A stretch of DNA of 64,000 nucleotides from Mycobacterium paraense (GTDB lineage Bacteria > Actinomycetota > Actinomycetes > Mycobacteriales > Mycobacteriaceae): NCBI RefSeq assembly GCF_002101815.1, contig NZ_LQPM01000019.1, positions 22,923-86,922 on the forward strand, read 5' to 3'. Shown piece after piece: positions 20,258-29,356 of this stretch (position 1 is its first letter; each line of letters opens with the position of its first letter). A model generated the notes under the pieces. The model was not told where the DNA came from. It ran no database searches and worked only from the letters and a program-made list of their open reading frames with translations. The position numbers and the translations under genes are program-made.

Positions 20258-20271
20258 TAGAACACGTTCTA
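20258..20271. promoter_or_regulatory. KstR operator motif
   Basis: TAGAACACGTTCTA is a perfect inverted repeat (TAGAAC/GTTCTA, 2-bp centre) and an exact fit to the published KstR motif TNNAACNNGTTNNA. It ends 9 nt before the ATG of the LLM gene, so it overlaps the probable promoter. The same 14-mer occurs upstream of the LLM gene at 39473. Confidence 0.85.
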
Positions 20272-20280
20272 ATTCTGTGC

Positions 20281-21129
20281 ATGGATTACGGCCTCGTGCT
20301 TTTCACCAGTGACCGCGGCATCTCCCCGGCGACAGCGGCCAAGCTCGCCGACGACCACGGTTTCCAGACGTTCTACGTGCCAGAACACACCCACATCCCG
20401 GTCAAGCGGGAGGCCGCCCATCCCACCACCGGCGACGCGTCGCTGCCCGACGACCGCTACATGCGCACGCTAGATCCATGGGTAAGTCTGGGCGCCGCGT
20501 GCGCCGTCACGTCGCGGGTGCGCCTCTCGACGGCGGTGGCGCTGCCCGTCGAGCACGACCCGATCACGCTGGCGAAAAGCATTGCGACGCTTGACCACCT
20601 GTCGGGGGGCAGGGTGAGCCTCGGCGTCGGCTTCGGATGGAACACCGACGAGTTGGCCGACCACGGGGTGCCGCCCGGGCGGCGCCGGACCATGTTGCGC
20701 GAGTACATCGAGGCGATGCGGGCGCTGTGGACCGAGGAGGAAGCCGCCTATGACGGCGAGTTCGTCCGGTTCGGGCCCAGCTGGGCGTGGCCGAAGCCGG
20801 TGCAGTCACACATTCCGGTGCTCGTGGGGGCGGCCGGCAACGAGAAGAACTTCAAGTGGATCGCCCGCAGCGCCGACGGCTGGATCACCACCCCGCGCGA
20901 CTTCGACATCGACGAACCGGTCAAGTTGCTGCAGGACACCTGGGCGGCCGCCGGCCGCGACGGCGCACCGCAGATCGTGGCGCTGGACTTCAAGCCGATC
21001 CCCGAGAAGCTCGCCAAGTGGGCGGAGCTCGGCGTGACTGAGGTGCTGTTCGGGCTGCCGGACCGCCCCGAGGACGAGGTCGCCGCCTACGTCGAACGAC
21101 TGGCCGGCAAGCTGGCCGCCCTGGTGTAG
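20281..21129 (+). CDS. LLM-class F420-dependent oxidoreductase (Rv0953c-like)
   Basis: 282-aa luciferase-like TIM-barrel protein; this class usually uses coenzyme F420. Visible family segments are FYVPEHTHIPV, TLDHLSGGRVSLGVGFGWN (about 105-123), RRRTMLREYIEAMRALW and PVLVGAAGNEKNFKWIARSADGW. The ATG at 20281 matches the M. tuberculosis start; the longer open frame upstream is not homologous. A perfect KstR box lies immediately upstream, suggesting a sterol-linked substrate. It converges with the thiolase-like gene 5 nt away. Confidence 0.9.
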   Translation: MDYGLVLFTSDRGISPATAAKLADDHGFQTFYVPEHTHIPVKREAAHPTTGDASLPDDRYMRTLDPWVSLGAACAVTSRVRLSTAVALPVEHDPITLAKSIATLDHLSGGRVSLGVGFGWNTDELADHGVPPGRRRTMLREYIEAMRALWTEEEAAYDGEFVRFGPSWAWPKPVQSHIPVLVGAAGNEKNFKWIARSADGWITTPRDFDIDEPVKLLQDTWAAAGRDGAPQIVALDFKPIPEKLAKWAELGVTEVLFGLPDRPEDEVAAYVERLAGKLAALV

Positions 21130-21134
21130 CCCGC

Positions 21135-22664
21135 TCAGCCGGCGAAGCAGCGGTTGCCGTAGTCGAACGAGCGCACCCGGACCTCGCGCCCGAGCGGGTC
21201 GCCGTCGATCAGCAGGGCGATCAGTTCGTCGTCTTCGGTGGTCGACAGGAACCGGCTGCCGTCGTCGAGCCGGCCGATGACGATGCCGGTCGGACGCCCG
21301 TCGTCCCGCCGGACCGTGTACGTCTCGACGGTCCCGCGGCCATCGGCGGTCTCCGTCACGGCCTGGGTCGGCCACCCGGCGACAAGCGCCTGCAACTCCT
21401 CGTTGCGATCCGGCTTCCATTCCGCCGGAGCTGTCGAGTAAATCCCGACCGAGTACTTGCTCAGGATGCCGCCGTTGGCCCCGACGAGGCCGAATTGCCC
21501 TGGCATGCGTCTCATTTGGGCCACCGTCTCGGCAACCGCGTGCATGGAGTAGTTGTTGCCGGCCCCGCCGAAGAACGGCAGCCCGCCGGTCACCGTCAGG
21601 CCCCGCGGGTCGTCGGGCGCGATCCCCAACCCGTCGCAAATGTTGAACACCGGCACCGGAAAGCAGCTGTAGAGGTCGAAGGTGGCGACGTCGTCGACTC
21701 CGATGCCGGCCATGCCCAGCGCCTCGCGCACCGCCATGACCGCCGACGGGGAATGCCCGAGATCCGGACGCTCCAGCAGCGGCTGCTCCTCCAGGTCGAC
21801 GTGCCCATGGAGGTACACCCACTTCTCCTCCGGCACCCCCAGTGAACGCGCCGCCTCGACCGACATCAGCAGCGCGGCCGCGCCCTGGTTGACCTGGTCG
21901 CGCGCGACCATCAGCCGCGGGTAGGGCTCCGCGATCATTCGGTTGGCCTCGGTCACGGTGATCAGTTCGTCGACGGTGCGCTCGACCGGCGCGGCGGCGA
22001 ACGGATTGCTGGCGGCGATCTTGGTGAAGGGCGCGAACAGCTCGGCCATCGTCCGCCGGTACTCCAACGGCCCCAGCCCCGTCCCGGCCCGCCGGGCGTT
22101 TTCCAGCAGCCCGTATTGGATCGGCGCGCTGGTCAGGCCGTGGATGACCGTGTAGCGCGAGATGAGCTTCTCGATGCCGTGACCCCGGTCCTCCAGGTCA
22201 CCGTCGACGGTCTCCGTGAAGTCCGGCTTGTGCTCGGCGTTCGCGAAATGTCGCAGCGTCGAGGTCGCGTCGGAGCCGAAGATCAGCGCCGCCTGCGACC
22301 GGCCGGCGGCGATCTCCGCCGCCAGCTCGCTGATCAAATGCTGCGGGCCCTGGCCGCCGACGATCTCGAGGATCGCGCGCGCCGGCTGAGCCCCCAGCCG
22401 CTTGGCCACCGACCGCGGGTAGTTGTTCGACCGGCCGAGCACGGCCGACGCGACGGGGCCGGAGATCTCGAATTGCCTGACGCCGGCCACGGTGTCGACG
22501 GCCGCGGCCACCGACGCGACGTCGGCCCCGCAGTCCGCCAGGGCCGCCGATGCGGCGGCGGCGACCAACTCGACGGGCGACATCGCCCGGTAGGTGGGGT
22601 CGTCGATGCGCTCGGCGGCCTGCCCGACGCCGACGACGACGGGCGTGCGCGCGTCAAGATTCAT
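21135..22664 (-). CDS. Thiolase-like protein (TLP1/SCP2-thiolase family), apparently Cys-less
   Basis: 509-aa thiolase-fold protein annotated in relatives as acetyl-CoA acetyltransferase. N-terminal PVVVGVGQAAER and the late GGAGNNYSMHAVAE (conserved His) are thiolase-like. At the nucleophile position the protein reads VGGQGPQHLI, with no Cys, so classical Claisen chemistry is doubtful. The last 100 residues form an extra OB-like domain (ETYTVRRDDGRPTGIVIGRL). This matches mycobacterial type-1 thiolase-like proteins. ATG at 22664. Confidence 0.85.
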   Translation of the reverse strand: MNLDARTPVVVGVGQAAERIDDPTYRAMSPVELVAAAASAALADCGADVASVAAAVDTVAGVRQFEISGPVASAVLGRSNNYPRSVAKRLGAQPARAILEIVGGQGPQHLISELAAEIAAGRSQAALIFGSDATSTLRHFANAEHKPDFTETVDGDLEDRGHGIEKLISRYTVIHGLTSAPIQYGLLENARRAGTGLGPLEYRRTMAELFAPFTKIAASNPFAAAPVERTVDELITVTEANRMIAEPYPRLMVARDQVNQGAAALLMSVEAARSLGVPEEKWVYLHGHVDLEEQPLLERPDLGHSPSAVMAVREALGMAGIGVDDVATFDLYSCFPVPVFNICDGLGIAPDDPRGLTVTGGLPFFGGAGNNYSMHAVAETVAQMRRMPGQFGLVGANGGILSKYSVGIYSTAPAEWKPDRNEELQALVAGWPTQAVTETADGRGTVETYTVRRDDGRPTGIVIGRLDDGSRFLSTTEDDELIALLIDGDPLGREVRVRSFDYGNRCFAG

Positions 22665-22678
22665 AGCTCAACTATCTA

Positions 22679-22695
22679 CCGCAGCGGAACTGCGG
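22679..22695 (-). terminator. Short hairpin after sucD
   Basis: CCGCAG-CGGAA-CTGCGG forms a 6-bp stem about 40 nt downstream of the sucD stop on the minus strand. There is no T-run. It may terminate sucCD or simply be intergenic structure. Confidence 0.35.
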
Positions 22696-22730
22696 CCCCG
22701 CCACCGGGTCCGGTCAAGCGCCGGCGGCCG

Positions 22731-23633
22731 CTAGAGCGCGTTGAGAATCTCCCGGGCCAGCGCCGCCGTCTCCGACGGGGTCTTGCCCACCTTGACGCCC
22801 GCCGCCTCCAGGGCCTCCTTCTTGGCGGCCGCCGTGCCCGACGAGCCGGACACGATGGCGCCGGCGTGGCCCATCGTCTTGCCCTCCGGGGCGGTGAATC
22901 CCGCCACGTAACCGACGACCGGCTTGGAGACGTGGGCCTTGATGTAATCGGCGGCACGCTCCTCGGCGTCGCCGCCGATCTCGCCGATCATCACGATGAC
23001 CTTGGTGTCGGGGTCCTTCTCGAAGGCCTCGATCGCATCGATGTGGGTGGTGCCGATCACCGGGTCCCCGCCGATGCCGATGGACGTCGAGAAGCCGAAA
23101 TCCCGTAGCTCGTACATCATCTGGTAGGTCAGCGTCCCCGACTTGGACACCAGCCCCACGGGGCCCGTGCCGGTGATGTTGGCGGGAGTGATGCCCACCA
23201 GCGCCTCACCCGGGGTGATGATGCCCGGGCAGTTCGGCCCGATGATGCGGGTCTTGCCGCCCTTCTCCACGTTGTAGGCCCACGCAAATGCGCTGTCCTG
23301 CACCGGGATTCCCTCGGTGATGACCACCAGCAGCGGGATCTCGGCGTCGACGGCCTCGATGATGGCGTCCTTGGCGAACTTCGGCGGCACGAAGATGATC
23401 GACACGTCGGCGCCGGTCTTCTCCATCGCCTCCGCGACGCCGCCGAACACCGGCAGCTTGACGATCCGCCCGCCCTTGTCCTCGTGCGTGACGGTGGTGC
23501 CCGCCTTGCGCGCGTTCACACCGCCCACGATCTGCGTGCCCGCCTTGAGCATTCGCGCGGTGTGGACGGTGGCCTCGCTGCCGGTGATGCCCTGGACGAT
23601 GACCTTGTTTGCTGCGTTCAGGAAAATGGACAT
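22731..23633 (-). CDS. sucD: Succinyl-CoA synthetase alpha subunit
   Basis: 300-aa TCA-cycle subunit that binds CoA and carries the phospho-histidine. The N-terminal CoA-binding Rossmann domain shows VQGITGSEATVHTARML; IIGPNCPGIITPGE follows near 125; GHAGAIVSGSSGTAAAK near residue 250 holds the active-site His. The gap from sucC is 19 nt. An AGGAGA lies 12-17 nt before the ATG. Together sucC-sucD make succinate and NTP from succinyl-CoA. Confidence 0.97.
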   Translation of the reverse strand: MSIFLNAANKVIVQGITGSEATVHTARMLKAGTQIVGGVNARKAGTTVTHEDKGGRIVKLPVFGGVAEAMEKTGADVSIIFVPPKFAKDAIIEAVDAEIPLLVVITEGIPVQDSAFAWAYNVEKGGKTRIIGPNCPGIITPGEALVGITPANITGTGPVGLVSKSGTLTYQMMYELRDFGFSTSIGIGGDPVIGTTHIDAIEAFEKDPDTKVIVMIGEIGGDAEERAADYIKAHVSKPVVGYVAGFTAPEGKTMGHAGAIVSGSSGTAAAKKEALEAAGVKVGKTPSETAALAREILNAL

Positions 23634-23652
23634 TGGGTCATGTCTCCTTATC

Positions 23653-24834
23653 TCAGGCGCTCGCCAGCTCGGCGGCCTTGTCGGCGGCCTCGTCCATCGT
23701 GGGCACCAGCGTCACCAGCGGGTGGTTGGCCTCGGTGAGGATGCGACGGCCCTCTTCGACGTTGTTGCCGTCGAGGCGCACGACCAGCGGCTTGTTGGCC
23801 TCGTCGCCGAGGATTTCCAGCGCCTTGACGATGCCGGTGGCCACCGCGTCGCAGGAGGTGATGCCGCCGAAGACGTTGACGAACACGCTCTTGACCTGCT
23901 GGTCGCCCAGGACCACGTCCAGCCCGGCGGCCATCACCTCGGCCGAGGCGCCGCCGCCGATGTCCAGGAAGTTGGCCGGCTTGACCCCGCCGTGCTTCTC
24001 CCCGGCGTAGGCGACGACGTCGAGGGTCGACATCACCAGGCCCGCGCCGTTGCCGATGATGCCGACGGCACCGTCGAGCTTCACGTAGTTGAGGTGGTGT
24101 TCCTTGGCCTTGAGCTCCAGCGGGTCGGTCGCCTCGCGGTCCTCGAACTCGGTGTGATCGGGGTGGCGGAAATCGGCGTTGGCGTCGAGCGTGACCTTGC
24201 CGTCCAGCGCCAGGATGCGGCCTGGGTCGTCCTCACCGAGTGAGGGGGTGCGCACCAGCGGGTTGACCTCCACCAGCGTCGCGTCCTCGGCGACGAAGAG
24301 CTCCCACAGCTTGGAGATGGTGACCGCGGCGGCGTCGAGGACCTCGGCCGGCAGGTGGCCTTGCTCGGCGATCGACCGGGCGGTCGCCTCGTCGACGCCC
24401 TTGACGGCGCTGACCGGAACCTTGGCGAGCCGATCGGGCTTGGTGGCGGCCACCTCTTCGATCTCCATGCCGCCCTCGACCGAGCACATCGCCAGGTAGG
24501 TGCGGTTGGCGCGGTCGAGCAGGAAGGAGATGTAGTACTCCTCGGCGATGTCGCTGGCCTCGGCGACAAGCAGCTTCTTCACGACGTGGCCCTTGATGTC
24601 CAGGCCGAGGATGTTCTTGGCGTGCTCGTAGGCGTCGTCGGGCGTCGCGGCGTATTTGACGCCGCCCGCCTTGCCGCGGCCACCGACCTTGACCTGGGCC
24701 TTCACCATGACGGGGCGACCGATCTCCTCGGCGATGGCCCGGGCACCCTCCGCCGTGTCGGTCACCCGACCGGGCGTGCTCGGTACGTTGTGCTTGGCGA
24801 ACAATTCTTTTGCTTGATACTCGAAAAGGTCCAT
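23653..24834 (-). CDS. sucC: Succinyl-CoA synthetase beta subunit
   Basis: 393-aa ATP-grasp subunit. It starts MDLFEYQAKELFAKHNVP and contains VKAQVKVGGRGKAGGVK (nucleotide binding), LVEVNPLV, GNGAGLVMSTLD and VFVNVFGGIT. The ATG at 24834 is the conserved start; the open frame upstream is not homologous. The 260-nt upstream region is shared with the divergent M23 peptidase gene and contains a Crp-like site. Confidence 0.97.
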   Translation of the reverse strand: MDLFEYQAKELFAKHNVPSTPGRVTDTAEGARAIAEEIGRPVMVKAQVKVGGRGKAGGVKYAATPDDAYEHAKNILGLDIKGHVVKKLLVAEASDIAEEYYISFLLDRANRTYLAMCSVEGGMEIEEVAATKPDRLAKVPVSAVKGVDEATARSIAEQGHLPAEVLDAAAVTISKLWELFVAEDATLVEVNPLVRTPSLGEDDPGRILALDGKVTLDANADFRHPDHTEFEDREATDPLELKAKEHHLNYVKLDGAVGIIGNGAGLVMSTLDVVAYAGEKHGGVKPANFLDIGGGASAEVMAAGLDVVLGDQQVKSVFVNVFGGITSCDAVATGIVKALEILGDEANKPLVVRLDGNNVEEGRRILTEANHPLVTLVPTMDEAADKAAELASA

Positions 24835-25002
24835 GGGCTCACTGTCTTCGCTCGACTTGCTGCTAGGCCTGTACGTGGGCCCCGCATTGGGGACAGCCGG
24901 AATCGGCGACTCGCACGGTGGCACTGTATCCACCCGTCGAACGCCTGCTACCGTCGCGTCCACCGATGTGGCGCAGCTCACCGCGTACCGATACCCCTCA
25001 AA

Positions 25003-25018
25003 AGTGATGCGAATCACA
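25003..25018. promoter_or_regulatory. Crp-type binding site in sucC / M23 divergent promoter region
   Basis: AGTGATGCGAATCACA matches the consensus TGTGA-N6-TCACA with one mismatch in the left arm. It is 77 nt before the M23 peptidase ATG and about 170 nt before the sucC ATG, so it could act on either promoter. Mycobacterial Crp (Rv3676) responds to cAMP. The match is by eye. Confidence 0.6.
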
Positions 25019-25094
25019 ATATTGGTTGGGTTCTTGGCCCGAGGTTGCCAGCCCCGTCGGTTAGCGGATACCTTCCTAGGGTCCAGATAACGTT

Positions 25095-26228
25095 ATGGTC
25101 ACGATACGAGGACATTTCAGCTTGTCCCAGCACCGTTTGACTCGTCCTTCTGCCGAAACAACAGGCGTGGTGAGGGTAGGTCGCGCAGCAGGCGGCCGGT
25201 GGACCGAAGGTCACCGCAACGAAGTCACCGAAATCCTGCCCCTCGACGGGTTCGACTTCGACGACCTCGATTTCGTCGACGAGTCCGCCGATCTCGATGA
25301 TCTGGACTTCAGCAACGACTCGACCTTCGACAACGAAGCCCGGGTGCTGCTCGCCCCCGAGCTCGACGACCTGCTCGACACGGACGATTTGGGCCCGCTG
25401 CTGCTGGCTGCCCCGGCCGCGGTGCCGGTCCCGGCGCGGTTCCAGCCCGCTGCCCCCGCGACCGAGGCGCGTCGCCCCAACTACTCGGACATCACCGACG
25501 TCATTCCCGTCATCCGCCGCGGCGGGCAACACCGCAAGCAGCCGACCAGCGCGGCCCGGGGGCGCCTGCTGATTTCGGCGATGGCCGCCGGCGCGGCGGC
25601 GGCCGCCGCCCACACGGCGACCAGCCACGCCGATACCCCGAAGACGGAGGCCGTGCTGACCGCCAACGCGTCGGCGCTGTCCGGCGGGGCGGGCAGCAAC
25701 ACGATCCGCGGCGCCCAGGTGGTCGCCGTCCAGCCCGCGGCGAACGCGGCGGTGCACAACGAGGAGCTCGCCAAGGGCGTCGCCTACGCCAACGATCGCG
25801 CCCAGCGCGAGGCCCGGCTGCAGCAGCCGCTCTACGTCATGCCCACGAAGGGCATCTTCACCTCCAACTTCGGCTACCGCTGGGGCGTGCTGCACGCCGG
25901 CATCGACCTCGCCAACTCGATCGGAACGCCGATCTATGCGGTGTCCGACGGCGTGGTCATCGACTCCGGGCCCGCCGCCGGCTACGGCGCGCTGGTCAAG
26001 CTGCGGCACGCCGATGGCACCGTCACGCTCTACGGCCACGTCAACACGACGCTGGTCAGCGTCGGCCAGCGCGTGATGGCCGGCGACCAGATCGCCACCA
26101 TGGGCAACCGCGGCAACTCCACCGGCCCCCACCTGCACTTTGAGGTGCTCCAGGGCGGAACCGAACGGATCGACCCAGTCCCATGGCTTGCTAAGCGGGG
26201 TCTTAACGTCGGCAACTACGCTGGCTGA
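25095..26228 (+). CDS. M23 family metallopeptidase (Rv0950c-like)
   Basis: 377-aa membrane-anchored peptidoglycan endopeptidase homologue. The N-terminal 100 residues are acidic with repeated DFDDLDF/DLDDLDF. A hydrophobic Ala-rich segment (about 155-175) would anchor it. The C-terminal LytM domain (about 250-370) has the zinc ligands in HAGIDLA (His and Asp) and HLHFEV, plus the conserved His of TLYGHVNT. Divergent from sucC with a Crp-type site between them. ATG at 25095 lacks a clear Shine-Dalgarno. Confidence 0.9.
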   Translation: MVTIRGHFSLSQHRLTRPSAETTGVVRVGRAAGGRWTEGHRNEVTEILPLDGFDFDDLDFVDESADLDDLDFSNDSTFDNEARVLLAPELDDLLDTDDLGPLLLAAPAAVPVPARFQPAAPATEARRPNYSDITDVIPVIRRGGQHRKQPTSAARGRLLISAMAAGAAAAAAHTATSHADTPKTEAVLTANASALSGGAGSNTIRGAQVVAVQPAANAAVHNEELAKGVAYANDRAQREARLQQPLYVMPTKGIFTSNFGYRWGVLHAGIDLANSIGTPIYAVSDGVVIDSGPAAGYGALVKLRHADGTVTLYGHVNTTLVSVGQRVMAGDQIATMGNRGNSTGPHLHFEVLQGGTERIDPVPWLAKRGLNVGNYAG

Positions 26229-26229
26229 G

Positions 26230-26811
26230 GTGACCGCGCCCAACGACCCCGCTGCTCCTGCGCCCACACCCGAGGCCGCCGCACCACCCTCGGAATCGCA
26301 GACGCGGATCATCCGGCGCGCACCAACCGGGCCGATGCCCGTCGTCCCGGAGTCCCCGACGACGCAGCTTCCCCGGCAGTCAGCCCCCGATCAGGGCACG
26401 TCCTCTGTCCGGCGCGGGCTCGCGGGCCTGCCGGGCCACGAGCCCAGCGGCCGGACCGCCGTCGCCGCCAGCGCCGTCACCATCGTCAGCGGCTGGGCGA
26501 CGTCGGTGGTGGCCACCGACCTGATCGCGGGGTGGTGGCGGACCGACCGCCTGTTCTGCATCGCGGTCGCCTTCCTCGCGCTGGTCTTCGCGATCACCAC
26601 GATCTCCGGGGTGATCCTGCTGCTGCAGCATCGGCCGCTGGGCCGTTACCTCATCGCCGCCGGCGCGGTGGTCGCGGTGCTGACCTACGGCGGCGTCTTC
26701 ATCGCCGGCGCCCGCGTGGCGTGGATCGTCTACACGCTGTGGCTGCTGCCGGTCGCCAGCGTGGCGCTGGCGTTTCACCCGCAAACCAGACGCTGGCTGC
26801 AGGCGGACTGA
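26230..26811 (+). CDS. Small four-helix membrane protein
   Basis: 193-aa protein of unknown function. The first 85 residues are Pro/Ala-rich and disordered. Four hydrophobic segments follow: AVAASAVTIVSGWATSVV, CIAVAFLALVFAITTISG, LIAAGAVVAVLTYGGVFI and AWIVYTLWLLPVASVALAF. GTG at 26230 starts 2 nt after the peptidase stop, so it is probably co-translated; earlier in-frame codons lie inside that gene. It could be a membrane partner of the peptidase, which is inference only. Confidence 0.7.
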   Translation: MTAPNDPAAPAPTPEAAAPPSESQTRIIRRAPTGPMPVVPESPTTQLPRQSAPDQGTSSVRRGLAGLPGHEPSGRTAVAASAVTIVSGWATSVVATDLIAGWWRTDRLFCIAVAFLALVFAITTISGVILLLQHRPLGRYLIAAGAVVAVLTYGGVFIAGARVAWIVYTLWLLPVASVALAFHPQTRRWLQAD

Positions 26812-26830
26812 CACCTTTAAAGCGCCCGTT

Positions 26831-26894
26831 GCGCCGAACGTGTTCTGACGGCGAAGAATTGGCGAAAATCTCGCCCTGACGTCACGTTCGGCGC
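26831..26894. terminator. Long inverted repeat between convergent genes (uvrD1 / membrane protein)
   Basis: GCGCCGAACGTG (26831-26842) and CACGTTCGGCGC (26883-26894) are perfect 12-bp complements around a 40-nt loop that contains a second small stem (GGCGA-AAATC-TCGCC). It ends one base before the uvrD1 stop codon. Its position between two converging genes suggests a bidirectional transcript end or stabiliser. There is no T-run. Confidence 0.5.
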
Positions 26895-26895
26895 G

Positions 26896-29241
26896 TCAGA
26901 GCTTGCTGACCGGGGCGTGGTTGTGCATCAGCTTCACCCGTCCCGCGCTGCCGAAGTCGATCAGCGACATGGCCGATTCACCGACCCCCGACACCTCCTC
27001 GACCCGGCCCAGCCCGTACTTGTCGTGAGTCACCCGGTCGCCGGGTTGCAGCACCAGCAGCGGGCGCTTGCCGGCCCCCGCTCGGGCCGGCGAGGGACGC
27101 GGCGCGCCGAACCGACCGGCACCGCTCACGGGAGCGCTGAACGACGACGGCGGCGGGGCGCTGCGCCGCCAGTCGATGAGCTCCTGCGGAATCTCCTGCA
27201 GGAAGCGCGATTCCGGGTTGAGCATCGGCTGACCCCAGGAGGACCGCACGATCGCCCGGCTGACGTACAGCCGCTGCCGGGCCCGGGTGATGCCGACGTA
27301 GGCCAGCCGCCGCTCTTCGGACAGTTCGGTCGGGTCGTCCAGCGACCGCATGTGGGGGAACATCCCGTCCTCCCAGCCGGTGACGAACACCACCGGGAAC
27401 TCCAGCCCCTTCGCGGTGTGCAGCGTCATCAGCGTGACCAAACCCGCTCCGTGCTCGGGGATTTCGTCGGCGTCGGCGACCAGCGACACCCGCTCCAGGA
27501 ACGCCGCCAGGGCGCCAGTGTCGGGCACATCCTCGTCCTCGGGAGTCTCCAGCGCGGCCGCATTGGCTTCGTCGATGCTGAATTCGTGCGCGACGCTGAC
27601 CAATTCGTTGAGGTTGTCCAGCCGGGCCAGCTCCTGCGGATCGGTGGAGGACTCCAGCTCGCTGCGGTAGCCGCTGCGTTCGAGCACCAGCTCGACCAAT
27701 TCGCCGAGGTCGTCGTCGAGGTGGCCCCGCAGGTCGTCCAGCAGCTCGACGAAGCCCGCGATCGCCTTCTCCGCGCGGGTGTTCAGCATCGGCACCCTGC
27801 CTTCGGCGGCCGCCACCAGCGCGTCGGCGAAGCTGGCGCCGGTGTTCTCGGCGTACACCGCCACGCACGCCTCGGCGCGGTCCCCGATGCCGCGGCGCGG
27901 CGTGTTGAGGATGCGCCGCATGCTGACCGCGTCGCCGGGATTGTCCAGCACCCGCAGATAGGCGACGATGTCGCGGATCTCCTTGCGCTCGTAGAAGCGC
28001 ACTCCCCCAACGACTTTGTAGGGGATGCCGGCGCGGATGAAGACCTCTTCCAGCGACCGCGACGAGTTGTTGGTGCGATAGAACACGGCGACGTCGTTGT
28101 AGGTGATCTCGCCCCGCTCGGCGAGCGCATCGATCTCCTCGGCCACGAACCGGGCCTCGTCGTGCTCGTTGTCGGCGACGTAGCCGACGATCAGCTCGCC
28201 GGCGCCGGCGTCGGTCCACAGGCGCTTCTCGCGGCGCCCGGTGTTGCGGGCGATCACCGAGTTGGCGGCGGACAGAATGTTCTGCGTGGAGCGGTAATTC
28301 TGTTCCAGCAGAATCGTTCTCGCGTCGGGATAGTCGCGCTCGAAGTCCTCGATGTTGCGGATGGTGGCGCCGCGGAACGCATAGATGGATTGATCGGCAT
28401 CGCCGACCACGCACAGTTCCGCCGGCGGCACCCGACCAGCTGCGTCGGATGAATCCTCCTGGTCCCCGTGTCCGACCAGCTCCCGCACCAGCACGTACTG
28501 GGCGTGGTTGGTGTCCTGGTACTCGTCGACCAGCACATGCCGGAAGCGCCGCCGGTAATACTGGGCGATCTGCGGGAAGGCGCGCAGCACCGCGACGGTC
28601 TCCCCGATCAGGTCGTCGAAGTCCAGGGCGTTGGCCGTCCGCAGCCGCCGCTGGTATTCGCCGTAGACGGTGGCCACCGTGCGGCTCAACTCGTCGGAGT
28701 CCTCCGACAGGTTGGCCACGGCCTCGTCGGGGCCGATCAACTCGTTCTTCAGGTTCGAGATGGCGTTGGCCAGCAGGCGCGGCGAGAAGCGCTTGATGTC
28801 CAGCCCCATGTCGCGGCCGATCATCTGCAGCAGGCGCCGCGAATCGTCGGCGTCGTAGATCGAGAAGTTGGAGTTGAGCCCCTCGATCAGCGAGGCCTGG
28901 TTGCGCAGGATGCGCACGCAGGTCGAGTGGAACGTGGACACCCACATCGCCCGGGCGCGGTTGCCCACCAGCCGCACCACGCGCTCGCGCATCTCAGCGG
29001 CGGCCTTGTTGGTGAAGGTGATGGCCAGGATCTGGCCGACCCCGACGCCCCGCGCCGCGATCAGGTAAGCGATGCGCCGGGTCAGGACCGCCGTCTTCCC
29101 CGAGCCCGCGCCCGCGACGATCAGCAGCGGCGAGCCCTCGTGGACCACCGCCAGCCGTTGTTGCGGGTTGAGCCCATCGAGCAGCTGGTCTGCCTCGGGG
29201 GTCGACTTGGCTTCAGTATCACCGGTCACGTGCACACTCAT
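26896..29241 (-). CDS. uvrD1: ATP-dependent DNA helicase UvrD1
   Basis: 781-aa SF1A helicase for nucleotide excision repair; in mycobacteria it is also stimulated by Ku. All motifs are visible: Q-motif LNPQQRLAV, Walker A AGAGSGKT, Ia ITFTNKAA, II DEYQDTN, III GDADQSIYAFRGA, IV EQNYRS, V LHTAKGLEFPVVF, VI YVGITRARQRLYV. The C-terminal Tudor-like RNA-polymerase-binding domain includes RVTHDKYGLGRVEEV. Its region of divergence from chorismate mutase holds the attenuator described separately. Confidence 0.97.
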   Translation of the reverse strand: MSVHVTGDTEAKSTPEADQLLDGLNPQQRLAVVHEGSPLLIVAGAGSGKTAVLTRRIAYLIAARGVGVGQILAITFTNKAAAEMRERVVRLVGNRARAMWVSTFHSTCVRILRNQASLIEGLNSNFSIYDADDSRRLLQMIGRDMGLDIKRFSPRLLANAISNLKNELIGPDEAVANLSEDSDELSRTVATVYGEYQRRLRTANALDFDDLIGETVAVLRAFPQIAQYYRRRFRHVLVDEYQDTNHAQYVLVRELVGHGDQEDSSDAAGRVPPAELCVVGDADQSIYAFRGATIRNIEDFERDYPDARTILLEQNYRSTQNILSAANSVIARNTGRREKRLWTDAGAGELIVGYVADNEHDEARFVAEEIDALAERGEITYNDVAVFYRTNNSSRSLEEVFIRAGIPYKVVGGVRFYERKEIRDIVAYLRVLDNPGDAVSMRRILNTPRRGIGDRAEACVAVYAENTGASFADALVAAAEGRVPMLNTRAEKAIAGFVELLDDLRGHLDDDLGELVELVLERSGYRSELESSTDPQELARLDNLNELVSVAHEFSIDEANAAALETPEDEDVPDTGALAAFLERVSLVADADEIPEHGAGLVTLMTLHTAKGLEFPVVFVTGWEDGMFPHMRSLDDPTELSEERRLAYVGITRARQRLYVSRAIVRSSWGQPMLNPESRFLQEIPQELIDWRRSAPPPSSFSAPVSGAGRFGAPRPSPARAGAGKRPLLVLQPGDRVTHDKYGLGRVEEVSGVGESAMSLIDFGSAGRVKLMHNHAPVSKL

Positions 29242-29356
29242 GTCGGTCCAAATCTACCGCCGGGCTCCGACTACTTTGCTGGCCAGGCGGCCCGGCGCGC
29301 CGGACCCGGTTTTGCGTGGTCGCGCCCCCTAGTGGCACACTCGATTGGTGCTCAAC

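Noticed and set aside
26833..26846. KstR-like CGAACGTGTTCTGA
   Set aside because: It has AAC-N2-GTT but lacks the outer T and A of the motif and lies between convergent gene ends, inside an inverted repeat, not in a promoter.
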